A program made the position numbers and the translations under genes. Shown piece after piece: positions 1 through 11,600 of a stretch of 64,000 nt of DNA (position 1 is the stretch's first letter; every line of letters begins with the position of its first letter). Below the pieces are notes generated by a model. It saw nothing but the letters and a program-made list of their open reading frames with translations. It was not told where the DNA came from and searched no databases. The DNA comes from Lepiota brunneoincarnata (taxonomy: Eukaryota > Basidiomycota > Agaricomycetes > Agaricales > Agaricaceae), in NCBI GenBank assembly GCA_023014365.1, contig JAEBUN010000006.1, positions 682,001 through 746,000 of the forward strand, read 5' to 3'.

Positions 1-2
1 AA

Positions 3-738
3 GACGATCTGAATATTATCCATCGAGGTTTGTTGTTCGTTCGCAGTCCTTAGCTATCCTCTTTGATTTTTGATATTCAGATGTCAAGCCAACCAATGTC
101 CTCGTGAGTCGTCGGGGCGAGGTTAAGCTTTGTGATTTCGGTATCTCTGGTCAGCTCGAGAGGTCCCTCGCGAAAACCAACATCGGCTGTCAATCCTATA
201 TGGCTGTACGTCGTCCCTTCCTCCCATCAGGTCCCTCCCTCCCTTGCTGATTGCCCGCCACCTAGCCTGAGCGAATCCAGGGTGAATCCCAAAATAATTT
301 AGGGACCTATACGGTTGCATCCGACGTGTGGTCCTTAGGCCTGTCCATGATTGAAATCGGCTTGGGCCGATATCCATACCCTCCAGAGACATATTCAAAC
401 GTCTTTGCCCAGTTAACGGCCATCGTACATGGAGATCCTCCTGAACTCCCAGAGGACAAGTATGGCTCCGCTGCTCGGGACTTTGTAGCAGGCTGTCTAG
501 TTAAACGCCCCGAAGGCCGATCTACCTACCAGCAATTATTGGTAAGTGAAGAGGCATATTCCACCTACCCCCGCATATGATGATAACACGAGCTATGCAG
601 GAACACCCATTCCTGTCCGAGGGAAAGTTGCGCGATGTCGATATCGTCGGTTGGGTGGAACGAGCTCTTCTTTACAAAGAGCAACAACGGGAGGAGCAAC
701 GCGCGAAGATGCTCGCGCAATTGCACCTGTCGGCATAA
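3..738 (+). CDS. PBS2: MAP kinase kinase Pbs2 (3' end of gene)
   Basis: This is the C-terminal half of the dual-specificity MAP kinase kinase of the HOG osmotic-stress pathway, which phosphorylates the Hog1 MAP kinase in the cytoplasm. The window opens inside the kinase domain at the catalytic loop (DLNIIHRDVKPTN). The DFG motif follows as DFGISG, then the activation loop [18 protein letters not shown], which as I recall it matches yeast Pbs2 and carries the Ser/Thr sites phosphorylated by MAP3Ks. Later come SDVWSLGLS and [10 protein letters not shown], also Pbs2-type. Exons are about 3-27, 81-205, 266-541 and 601-738, with three short GT-AG introns (28-80, 206-265, 542-600). A stop at 736-738 follows a Gln/Leu-rich tail. 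The N-terminal regulatory region and ATP-binding lobe lie outside the window. Confidence 0.93.
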
Positions 739-3446
739 CGCTTCCCTCGCCAAGAGGCGAGATAGAGGGTGTACGATATATTGGTGATGTCTCCTCCCCC
801 CCCCCCCCCCCCCTCCGGTCTGTCCTTTGTGCGGTTATTTTCGCCCTCTTCCACTCGCGTGTATAATTGCTTTGCTGCTGTGCTCCATCACTCGCTTCGT
901 GATGTGCGTGGATGGTCAGGCTCATTCGTGCAATTTTCCCCTATCATTCCTTCGCCTGTGCCATATTGTCCTTCTGTGTATAAATTTATGGGTAGGTGAG
1001 CTTGGGCTTGTAATGTTGTCCGCCGGATAGGAGGCCGTCGTGGACTTGTGGGTCGGCTCTACCGTATCGGCTGCCAATTGGAACGCTGTGCATACGAGAT
1101 TGATTCGTTCGATCCGTGAGCTTCTCGCCGTCGACAAGCGTTGCGATGAACATAGCGATACTGTCGGTATGTCTAAGATGGGGTTCCTCCACGAGAGAAC
1201 AACTCATTGGACTGGTAAGTTCGCGTTAATCATTGGTCGTTGCGAAGATGGTTGACCAGGTGCCCCCTCACTTACGGGTATTATATGTTGTCAAAGCATC
1301 CCGCCCTCTCGCTCCCCCCCATATATATCATGCGCTTGGACATCCCACTGTGGACATTACGCTCCCGCACCCCTTTGCCTTTTAGTGTCTCATGGGCCCT
1401 TTGGGTGGCCATGAGCATCGCCCTCTCTGCTATGCTTCCCTTCTCATATCGCGATCCGAAACTCCTTCATTCGCCCTTCGTCGTTTCGATGTGGAAAAGA
1501 CCGCCACCTCGTGCCTATACAGGTGGTGCACTAGCTGCCCGGTAATTTTCGCCAAGATCGTCGAGGTCGGTGCCCTTCAAAAAATCAAACCTGCCTTACC
1601 GCCTCTATGGTTAGAGCACCCTGCTGTCCGCGTAGATGTTCTGGGACGAGCGTCAGATAATGCGGGTGAAGACTTGTGACGCATTCAACTTGCCTGACAT
1701 TGCCTCAGAATTGTTCATTGCCCCCCTTCCCCCGTACCGGGTCTGCGGTTTTCGGCACCGTTTCCCAGCCCATAATCCCTTCCAGTACTCAAACCCTCGT
1801 AATTCCACCTTTTTGCGTCACTCGGATGCTTTGCGAGTTAGGATCCGGCCTCTGCACCTCGAGTGGGGGGGAAGCCCATGCGGGTGGCACCCCTTATGGA
1901 GTCATCCCGCCCTCAAGAAACCTCCAGCCCAGTCCATATTTCATGCAGGCAGCGCGCATACCCCTTCCATTTCTCCATCCATGTATTGAACGTGTATCTA
2001 TCATCAATTGTTAACATTCAGTCGCGCTGGCCAGGGTACTTCCCTCAACGTACCATTACTTCATCCTCGTGTTGGTCCTGCTGTCGTGATGTGCACCCTT
2101 GTTATGTCTCTATCGCAGGGTGGTATATATCCATCGACTTTTCTAGTCAATGGAGAGGCGATAGGCCTTGCGGGCAATCATGAGGATGACATTTCCAGAA
2201 CCTTGTTGACCCTTCTCGCTTCCAAACCGAGGGGGCCGGGGCTGGGACATGGCCTGCCGTTCTAGACAACAGTCCGGCAGTAGCCACTGTGTTTTTAGGA
2301 GGGGGACGATGGCGAGGCGAAAGCTGAGAGAGAGCAAAGTTGTTTGCTCAAGTTGAAGCATCCCGCTACAGACTCAGCCTTGCCGCTGGATGGCTGTATT
2401 CAAAACCAAATATCTAGCCTTACTCTGTGGACAGGTGTTCGTGGCCCCACTACCGGAGAGGTTGGTCATCAGGTGCAGGACCGGGGATGTATGGTTTTCT
2501 CTCCTTTTTGGTCTGCGCTGTTCTGTTCTAGTCCTGGAACGGCAATGAAATACCAGGGACGTGCAGCTAGAAACGTGTTGGTTAGTTTTTTTTTCGAACC
2601 CAGCCCGTTCAAAAGCTATAAAGCCGAACGCTTCCCCAGCTTGTTGACTTCCAGTGGGCCTTTCTCACAAAACTCGTTGTCTTTTCGTACTCAACCACCG
2701 ACGACTTCACCTATGGCCGGCTCACGACCCCTTTCTCTTCCACCCCCACAGACACCTATCGTCATCAAAATTACCGTCACCATCACTGTCGAACGCGAGT
2801 AGAGTTCTCAAAGCCGACACCGCGAGGGTTGCTGCCCTGTTGTCACGTCTCAAACCAACCCTCCCCCGTCGCTGGTCGCTCAACCTACACCGGACCCGCT
2901 TCCTTTAAAGCCTCTCTCCCTCGCAATAAACCCTCCGATTACCCTTGGCATCGATCCCAGCCCTGCTGCCAGGGTCGTCGCCGTCTTTCATGTCAAAATC
3001 TCAATCAGCAGCGGAGCGACGACTGGTTCCAAGCCAGCTCTGTTACCTTTCACTTCTTTCGTATCAACGGGCCGTTGTTGACTTGTTTCGTCGCCAATAC
3101 CTATTGGGCTGGACTTTGCATGCTTAATTTGTGTAATTGGCGGATGGTCAAATTCTGCTACTGTTCTCCTTAAATTGTTTTTTTGTGCAAACATGTTTCC
3201 CGACTCTTCATTTTCCTTTTATCTTTGCACTTTTTCCGATTTCAATTTGGTCATTGTAGATGCTTGTTGTCTCGTTCTATTTGCTCCCGTAGACACAATC
3301 AATGAACAGTCGCGTTAAGCGTAAGGGGAAAAGGACATGACCACTGCGTTACTAAGCCATGACCATGCATCTTTGATCACGTCCACGACCACACGACCAC
3401 AACGACCACACTCATTCTATCTGCGGGGGCCTTGACCACAACTGCA
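739..3446. other. Long stretch without a recognised gene
   Basis: These 2.7 kb separate the PBS2 stop from the first aldo/keto reductase. They hold an 18-nt cytosine run at 796-813 and long C/T-rich tracts on the plus strand. Open frames on both strands are short, proline- or serine-rich by composition, and match no family I know. Two pieces look slightly exon-like. One is 1040-1215 on the plus strand, which ends at a good donor (GTAAGT). The other is about 2840-3070, open in one frame. Neither connects to a convincing gene. Part must be PBS2 3' UTR and part the promoter of the next gene. A degraded gene or a lineage-specific gene cannot be excluded. Confidence 0.5.
796..813 (+). repeat. Poly-C homopolymer tract (18 nt)
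   Basis: There is an uninterrupted run of 18 cytosines just downstream of the PBS2 stop codon, probably in its 3' UTR. Its length is likely to vary between strains and reads. Confidence 0.9.
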
Positions 3447-4740
3447 ATGACCGTGTTAATGAAAACGTCAGCGGTGCGACTCAAGACAGGTACGCTGCTC
3501 AGGGTTGTATATTGGACCTGGATTGACCCGGTTAAACTCCAACTGACAGGGTATCCTATGCCCGTTGTTGGCCTTGGTGTCTATCAGAACTATACAACAA
3601 GAGACTCAGTGCTAGAAGCGTTTCGTGCCGGATACAGGTGAGAGGATACTGTGTTGCCCATTCGCTCATGCTGAGATGAGTTACATGTGATAACAAGGCA
3701 CATCGACTCGGCACAGGCATATCGGAACGAAGCACACGTCGGCCAAGCGGTGAGAGATGCTAATATTGAACGAGGCGATCTATTTATTAGTGGGTGGATT
3801 TCTTCCTTCTTTGGAGGCTGATTTTTTTCAAGTTATTTTGATTAGCGACGAAGGTCATATCCAAGTTCCATGGATACGAGACTACATTGAAGGGCGTGGA
3901 TGAGTCTCTTGCTCGTTTTCAGTTTGGCGAGTGCTATCTCAGGCTTCATGAGCGCTGGCTGACAAGTTGCTATATAGATTATATCGATCTTTTCTTGATT
4001 CACGATCCATTTTCTGGCACTGAGCGGCGTCTGGCTACATACAAGGCGTTACAAGAGGCCAAACAAGCAGGGAAAATTCGTACAGTTGGGGTCTCGAATT
4101 AGTCAGGCTCCTCACGGGTATTCCGATATCAACACGGTAAAGCTGATTACACATCCTCTCTCCTGTTCAGTGGCATCAAGCACCTTGAAGAGATTAGGCG
4201 TGCAGGATACGAGATGCCGGCGGTGAATCAAATCGAGGTTTCGCGTTCAATTCAATTCCCGAGAGACGGGATTAGGTTAACAAACTCTCATAGCTTCATC
4301 CGTTCTGTCAGCAACGCCCCATCGTGGCGTATTGCCGTGCGAATGGCGTCATCGTACAGGCTTACTCACCCTTAATCCGTGGCAATATGGACCACCCAGT
4401 GTTTCTAGCTTTAGCGAGTCAGGTGTGCGCCGTTTAATGACGCACGAGATCCGCTACTTACCCGAGGGTTTAGTACAAGCGTGATCGGGCTCAAATCCTG
4501 ATACGTTGGTCCCTGCAGAAAGGGTGCGTGCTGTCGGCTGTTGAATTGACGAAACGAGGAGACATGAATTCTTGTATTGTCAGACTTATCCCATTGCCCA
4601 AGAGTGCCAACCCAGAGAGAATCCACTCCAACTTGGATGTCTTCGGCTTCGAGCTCAGCGATGAAGATATGGAAACACTGGACTCTTTAGACCGCGGGAA
4701 AGAGGGTGCAGTCACCTGGAACCCTGTGGACACACCTTGA
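3447..4740 (+). CDS. Aldo/keto reductase (tandem copy 1)
   Basis: This is a NAD(P)H-dependent aldo/keto reductase of the 2,5-diketo-gluconate reductase-like class, a soluble TIM-barrel enzyme that reduces aldehydes and ketones. The catalytic tetrad can be read across exons: Asp and Tyr in [11 protein letters not shown], Lys in ATKV or TTKV, and His in LFLIHDP. Later family blocks are [13 protein letters not shown]-like [32 protein letters not shown] and [13 protein letters not shown]. The first exon (ATG 3447) joins across a 3490-3549 intron to [13 protein letters not shown]. An apparent TAG after GVSN is not read, because the Tyr codon is split by an intron. The region around 3920-3975 is irregular: an internal intron is needed or a 15-22 residue insert is kept. 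Copy 2 follows directly, so this is a tandem duplication. Substrate unknown. Confidence 0.82.
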
Positions 4741-4948
4741 AGCGGGGAATGATGCTGTAATGCACATGTATTATAAATCATTCTGTTTCACAATTACCAC
4801 CAATCAACTCCTACCCGTCTCCGTCTCCTGAATTTCATTATCGGTAAGCTTTCTTGATATTTGTTTGGTACTTTAGAACGGTATATAACATGTCCCAGCA
4901 GATTCTCTGGACCTGTACCAAAATCTTACCATATCAACGTGCTCATCG

Positions 4949-6239
4949 ATGCTGGACGCTGCTACCCTCTCTTCGGGTAAGCTTTTGCTCCTTGATAGTG
5001 ATATCTCTCTCACGTACATCATTCGTCACTACAGGACGTCAGATCCCTCGCCTTGGCTTCGGTGTTTATCAGATAAGCCCGGCCGCCACAAAGGCGTCTG
5101 TTTTGGAAGCTTTACAAGTTGGCTACAGGTGACGCAATCCGATCTACTATACCCCCAGCTGCCTATCCAACTGACTGTGTAATCCAGACACATTGACACT
5201 GCCCAAGCCTACAGGAATGAAAAGGAAGTCGGAGAGGCCGTAAGAGAGTCGGGCATACCCCGAGACCAAATTTATATCAGTTAGTTCAGCCGTGCAATCT
5301 ATGCGACGTAACTGAAAAACGTTTCAGCGACCAAGATCATGAGCGAGGGCAAAGATTATGCTAGCTCGGTCAAGGCCATTGATGATTCTCTGGAAAGCCT
5401 CGGCACCGGTCAGCAGCTTTGGCTCTTGTCCTTTTTCATGTGGAACGCTGAGGCTAACTGCCGACCCATGACTATTATAGGTTATATCGACCTATTCCTC
5501 ATTCATGAACCACTCGGTGGTGCGGATACTCGCGCAGCTATGTGGAAGGCGCTCGTCGAAGCCAAGAAAGCCGGTAAAGCAAAAGATATCGGCGTATCCA
5601 ACTAGTAAGTCTCCTTGATATTGCCCTGGCTGCGGAGCAAACACTTAAAAAAAATCACTGCAACTATAGCAATGTCAAGCATCTAGAGGAACTCGAGGCA
5701 ACCGGTCTTGAAATTCCGGTCATCAATCAGATCGAGGTAAGAGTTCGCGTGGTTTTTTTTTCCCATGTCCCTTTCGACATCAGGATTGTCACAGCTACAC
5801 CCTCTCCTTCAACAGCGCCCCATTGTTGAATGGTGCGGGAAGCACGGAGTCGTTGTGGAGGCCTATTGTCCCCTCATTCGCGGCAATTTCGACATTCCAG
5901 TTTTGCAGGAACTCGTCAAGAAGGTGCGGTATCTGCTTTGTGGGAAATGCTGAAGAATTGGTACTAACGGCTTATATAGCATAACAAGAGCCCCGCACAG
6001 ATACTCGTCCGATGGTCCCTTCAAAAGGGGTATGTGGCGGTGCCAATATTTGACCAGCGACTATGCTGACGTAATCCCCAAGGTTCATTCCGTTGCCCAG
6101 AAGCAGCAAAGCCGAAAGGATACGTTCCAATGCGGATGTATACGACTTCGAGTTGAGTCCCGAAGACATCACCAAGCTTGATGACCTCGACCAAGGAGCG
6201 TATGGGGCGATCAGCTGGAATCCTATTCATGCGCACTAA
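4949..6239 (+). CDS. Aldo/keto reductase (tandem copy 2)
   Basis: This is the second aldo/keto reductase, starting 208 bp after copy 1 on the same strand with the same intron positions, so the two arose by duplication. The chosen ATG at 4949 gives [10 protein letters not shown], which splices to [12 protein letters not shown]. The tetrad is complete: Asp/Tyr in [11 protein letters not shown], Lys in TTKIMSEG, and His in LFLIHEP. Downstream are [48 protein letters not shown] and a C-terminus ISWNPIHAH. The intron within SLGTGYIDLF is canonical here, unlike the disturbed one in copy 1. The gene appears intact. The substrate cannot be told from sequence; carbonyl detoxification or sugar and polyol metabolism are typical for the family. 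Confidence 0.88.
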
Positions 6240-6325
6240 AGACCCCCTGCAAGGGGTAGAGAATAAATAGTATTATATAATAATTAGTAAAATTACAAGC
6301 ACAATATGCACATTGAGTTTTTTTT

Positions 6326-7856
6326 TCATGGTTCAAGTTGTAGATCTGATATTGCGGACAGTCCTGAACTCTGCCCAACCGATCGGGAAGCCTCTGGATT
6401 CACCAGCGCGGTGAGCTCGAAGGCCTCCGCCTCGGTCGGTAGGTATTGGGATGTGAACTGGATTTCGGTGTTAGTTTGGCGAGTACTTCTGCTAGGGATA
6501 TTTGCCACAACAACTTTGTGTGTCGAGCCAAAGTCGTTAAGATTCAGGATTATCCGATAGCCCTATTAAAAAACCGACAGAAGTCAGGCGTAGAAAACCC
6601 ATGATAAAAAAAAAAGGTATTCACCGCAAATGAAAAGGCGGCGAGGAGCCAGCTAGATCATCAAAATTGCAATCAGCACAGGATAGCAAAGACAAATAGC
6701 ATAACAGACCAAAAGAGAACGCCCGCATACGAGTGATGTGGGATGGCGAGAAGAATCGCGTAACCAAGATAGATAACTTTAGGATTCATCAGTACTGAGA
6801 ACACGGAGCCCATTGGGCACGTATCATGACTTACCAAAGAGGAGAAAGAAGGCCCATGAACCGTCTCGCATGAGCAACGTCATCAGTGGCACGTCACCCC
6901 AGCCAGTCCTGACTGCACAGTAAAACCGATATACAGTCAAGCCAAATAGAAGTGTTTGGAAAAGTAACGATACAAGCCTAAAAAATTGTCAACGCCGAGG
7001 GATGTGTGCGTTGGACCGGCACCCACCAGATTCCCATGCTCTTGGGAGCATGTGTGACGAGGCAAACGTCGTTGTACTCGATTTTAGGGACAGCCAAGAC
7101 GAGACCCGTGATCATCCCCGCGATCTCCACGACAAATGCACATTTTATGATATTATAGATTAGCCGCGAACTGCGAAAGAGCGCGTATACTGTTGCAAGT
7201 GTTAAACTGAACGGGGCGGCATGTTCTGTGTTGCAACTAACCTCTCAATATCAGGATTGTATCAACCGCGATGATAATCAGTGTAATGGCTATGCCTTGA
7301 TAGACTTGCCATATGAAGCAGTCGTGCTCGGTGAAGTGGAATAGCGGTGTAAGCTCCGTCCCGACAACGAGGATCGATCTATAACACCTTCAGGGTGCGA
7401 TGAGATGGTGATTGGCCGATCGTGGGACTCACGCTTCAACAAGCATTGGTGTATATCGAACAAAAAAATAGATAAACTTGGTATAATTCCATGTGCGCCT
7501 TCGTTCGCATATTGGCAGAGGTTATAGAGATAGCATTATTGCCACTCACGGCCAAATAAGTTTGACCTAGAACCATGTCAGCGCAACCTCAGGAGGAAGG
7601 ACAAGTTGCTACCAACTTCGTCGTCAAATGTGATCAGCAAATCCCAAACCAAAAACGCCAATGCCGCAACTGAAAAGAAGGATATAGCAGGCCGTCGCAA
7701 AAAAAAAGTTATTCAGAAGGACCTACCCGAGCTCCGATTGACGGCCTGTGCCCCAGAAGCTTCCGGTATTGTGTAAAAGGGGCCATATATCGTCTGCGTC
7801 GGCGCGGGGATCGTCAGAGTCGGAGTTGCGGACAGACTGGTCAGAGTCGAGGTCAT
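6326..7856 (-). CDS. DUF6533 domain integral membrane protein
   Basis: This is a polytopic membrane protein of a family expanded in mushroom-forming fungi; no biochemical role is established. Start ATG at 7856 (MTSTLTSLSATPT) gives a Ser/Thr-rich N-terminus. An exon then reads VAALAFLVWDLLITFDDEV and continues VKLIWP and NYTKFIYFFVRYTPMLVEA. This (L)LTFDDEV block is the hallmark of DUF6533. About six more hydrophobic segments follow (for example VYQGIAITLIIIAVDTILIL, FVVEIAGMITGLVLAV, LVSLLFQTLLFGLTVYRFY, WAFFLLF, LGYAILLAI), then a cytoplasmic tail ending at 6326. The layout suggests a 7-TM topology. At least eight exons are separated by 50-70 nt introns. It sits convergent with the aldo/keto reductases, 86 bp from copy 2. 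Confidence 0.8.
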
Positions 7857-8652
7857 GAAGTTGGTCCCTAGGTAAGACAGCCGACTCTTGACACCATAAA
7901 AAGGATTCCCCTTGGTGTCAAGAAGAGATAATGCTGAATCGCAATCACAATCGGCAGAAGTTGGAGCCGCGCGAGGTGGCAATCAAGGTTGTGTTCGCTT
8001 TTGTTCCGGACAGGTTTCAGGATCTGCTGCGCCTGGGAGAAGCTAAGGATCGTGAGGGTCGAGGGGCACTGCTGGAATGAAAAAGAGAGGGAGGAGGTGT
8101 GGGTGAGAGTAGAGTGATAGTGAGTCTTTTCCACTGATTCTGTGAGCGCTTTGGCTCCGCCCCAGATCGTGGTTGATGAAAAAGCATACACTATGAATAA
8201 GTACAACAGCTCAGGGAGACAGCAGCCAGATCATGGGAAAGGCGCGCCAATAATAAAGGGGGACATTCGTGCCGACCAATCAGATCATCAATCGTGCGGT
8301 GATTATGGCGCATCCATGTCGCGGTGGACAACTGGTATACTGCTAGCATTTGGTGCTCTTCGACAGCGAGCGAGCTGCGCGGAGGGAAATGTTGCTGCGA
8401 CTGATGGTCTTTAAACAGATCTCATTCGAGGTATGTGATCATCATCGACGGCGCTCTCAGCAAGCGAGTTAGCCTTAGGAAGGTGTTGGGCTTGAGCAGA
8501 ATACACATACTGTACTACCAAAATACAGTGCATTGCTTGGAGAGTCATTGATAGAGTAATATGCAGTCATTGTAAAGCAAAAAATAAAATAAAACATGAA
8601 GAGGTCGAATGGGAGGAGGGGGCGACAGAATCCGTATTTGGAATAATATTAA
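7857..8652. other. Intergenic region between the DUF6533 gene and BUD4
   Basis: About 800 bp lie between the start of the minus-strand DUF6533 gene and the stop of the minus-strand BUD4 gene. It should hold the DUF6533 promoter (near 7860-8200) and the BUD4 3' UTR. A plus-strand open frame at 8142-8414 has no recognisable features. The stretch around 8570-8620 is A-rich. I see no further gene. Confidence 0.6.
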
Positions 8653-11600
8653 CTACCGTTGTTGACCCACTCCAGTGTTGGTTGGATTTGGCTGACGTGT
8701 GCATTCTTCTTGCCGCTGCCAGAGCAACTCTGCCCAAAGTGGATGTGGAGGGATGTGACCAACAAGTGCGCGGAGCACCTCAAGCCTACAAAATCATCTG
8801 TCACTGCACCGAGCGCGCCATTACAGAATCAACATACCATCGAGATTTCTCCTCATCTGTGTCAGCAAAGAAGACAATCTCTTGATCTTGGGGGAAAAGA
8901 AGCCTGAAGGACCGCTCAACACCAAACAGAGCATCTTCGTCGTATCCTCTAGACCGGCCCAGCGGACTAAGTGGATTGCGCGGGTCCTGATCATCCTGCA
9001 CCGCAAGTGCTTTCTTCAAATCTATCGTAGCTGTTGCTTTCTTGGTAACATCGTTGAAAGCAACTAAATTTGCACCAATGACGCGGAAATGGCGCCGGCG
9101 CCAAGTCTAAATTCAGGTTAAAGAACTGGAGTCAGTGTCACCGGGACCTCGACATGCATGAGAAGCACCCACGCTGCAGTCACCACCGTTCTGTGTCAGG
9201 GTACCCTGAAAATATGTCATCTTGTGCCAATTGATATGTCGTAGCCCACGGTGACACTCATCCAAGCTCTGGGGTAGCTGATCTGATGGTATGCCTGGCA
9301 AAGGCGGTAATCTGAAAAACTGTAGGACAACCTCTCCAACTTGCAGTGTTGAGAATTTGCCACCTAATTCCACACGCTGCCCAATCAGCGGATAACTTGT
9401 TTCGAACAAACGCGTGTCACATCTCGCTGCAATATCTTTGAATTGAATAAACGCCCGCGCTAACGTTCCATCTGGCTTGAGGTAACGTGCAAGGTTCTCG
9501 GGAAGACGGTGCACTGGTGGTGGGGGAGGTTGTATAGCCTTCTCCTTCGGTGCTTTTTTTGGCGATGATGAGAAGAAGGCGCGGACGCCCCTCGAGGATG
9601 ATTGTTGAACTAGAGGTGGCGGTGGCGGCGGAGCTGGTGCGGGAACGAGGGCTTTGAATTGCGCAATAATATGGGAGTCTCTGCGAATCTTCAGCGTCAG
9701 CGTGAACTCGAGTTTGCTGTGTTCGATTCTATCATGGGGTCAGCCTAATGTCATTGGCGAACCGTAGTTGTGCTTACAGTTCAAATTCTTGGTCAATGCG
9801 ACAGTCAGGGCCGAGTTCACATTCTGGTGTCGTAACGAAGTGGATCCCATTGTTGAGAGTACAGGTGAGCGCTGTTGGTTGCTGTGGAAGAGGTAGATGC
9901 ACTCCTTTGATACCCAGAACTATAAAAAAGATCCGTGACATGGGAACGAGCAGACGGAGGCTATAGACTAACCTTTCACGAAGACCTTCCCGTATGCTTT
10001 CGCAGGATTAGCTTGCGAACGGTACTCCTTGATTTGTTTCGAGTATTCGTTCTGAGGCTAATATGAGCCGATGTTTCAATAATCAAGGTGCCAAGCAATA
10101 CCATGTCTGAAGGTCGACGAACAGTTCTCCAAGCCTTTCCTGCGTCCACATCTCCAGGGCCGGCCATATGCGAGATCTTATCTTCCGAGGCCGAGGCATA
10201 GATAGTCCCTTCATGCTCGCGGATATGATATTTCTGTCCGTCCCATCAGTAAAATCGTACTGAAAGTTAGGTAGGGGAAAGAAAGAACGAACACTTTTCC
10301 GAGCAACCGGTTCATCGTCTAACTTTTTGAGTTCACGCTCGATACTGTTAGAGAGCGGGTCCTCCTCAACGAGCTTCTCCATATCCCCAATGTTCAATGC
10401 GGCGTCGACCCGCCTCCTGGACAGATCTTGTGCATCTCCCGTGCTCATACTGCGCCGCCTACTTGGCCTTCCCAGCCCAAGTTGCGATTGGAGCTGTTGC
10501 CCGCGCCCTCTCGTAGGCACAAAGTCGCCTTCTTCAGCTCTACGAGTCTCTCGCCTCTTCTCTAGGATTAACTGCTCACGAGCTCTGATGTTATCCTTGG
10601 GAGGTACAGGAGGAGGAATCGACAGATTTGAGGAGCCCGAAATGGTTCTGTCTGACGCCTCTTGAACTTGTATCGGTGCAGAATCGGTGGCCGCTCGCTG
10701 CATTTCGTGTCGACCGAACTCCAGCGATTGATCATAAGATCCATCGTAGTCATCGGTCAATATTGAATCATTTCCATGTCCTCCAGCCCCAGCCACATCA
10801 TCCATGAGCCTGTCCAAGGCGCTCTTCATGTCCGTATTGACATCCACATCGCCCACCTTCACGTTTCCACCACCACCGACACTCCCACCAATGCCTCCTA
10901 TATCCCGAGTGAAAACGTCGAGACTGCCCCTCGAGCTTGTACTGCCGTTGTTCCGACTGAAGCCTAAGCCACCGAGGCTAAATTTGCTCCCGAAATTCAC
11001 TTGAAGGTTGGGTCCGGCGTTGAGCACTCCGAATTCTTTATCGGCAATCTGATTCTGGATAGGCGGCCCGACCACCAAGTTCAACCTTTCTCCATGCTGG
11101 ATAGTCGCAGGCTCAGTGCTAATGTCTGTTATAATGGACATCCTATCCCGTTCCTTTTCGCAATCGTTCTCAGAGTGAATTTCCATGTCACAAGGGACAC
11201 CTTCATACTGTGGCTCAATCACTTCTCCACGCATATCGAAAGCTCGGGGTGATTCAGTCAGTCTAGGCATGGGTGAGGTGCCTGGCTCGGGAGTCGGACT
11301 GGAAGTGCTTCTCCTCTCGGATAGACGACGTCGGATATCTTCCTTGCTGATTCGTTGACGAATGGCGGGACGAGGGGAATGCGTTTGAGAGCTGCTAGTC
11401 TGACTCACACTCAGCAAGGGAGATGCCACACGAGAGGCGAGACAGGTTACGCCGGAGGGAGCCTCTGAGCGGGGCAGTGATCCTGATGAAACTCTTCTCG
11501 AGTCTTCGTTTTCCTTGATAGATATCAGAGCATCCTCCGCTTCACGAGAAGCATCCGTAAGGAATAAGCGTGAACTCTCGCACTGAGAGTCATCCGGGAG

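Noticed and set aside
3340..3430. Repeated CGACCACA-like words
   Set aside because: Short imperfect simple sequence just before aldo/keto reductase copy 1; no regular spacing, so not a CRISPR array or a structured repeat.
4090..4110. Premature TAG in aldo/keto reductase copy 1
   Set aside because: The TA of a split Tyr codon is followed by an intron GT. Copy 2 has the same intron at the same place, so the stop is not read.
8142..8414. Plus-strand 90-codon frame upstream of the DUF6533 gene
   Set aside because: No conserved motif, and it lies across the expected promoter of the minus-strand gene.
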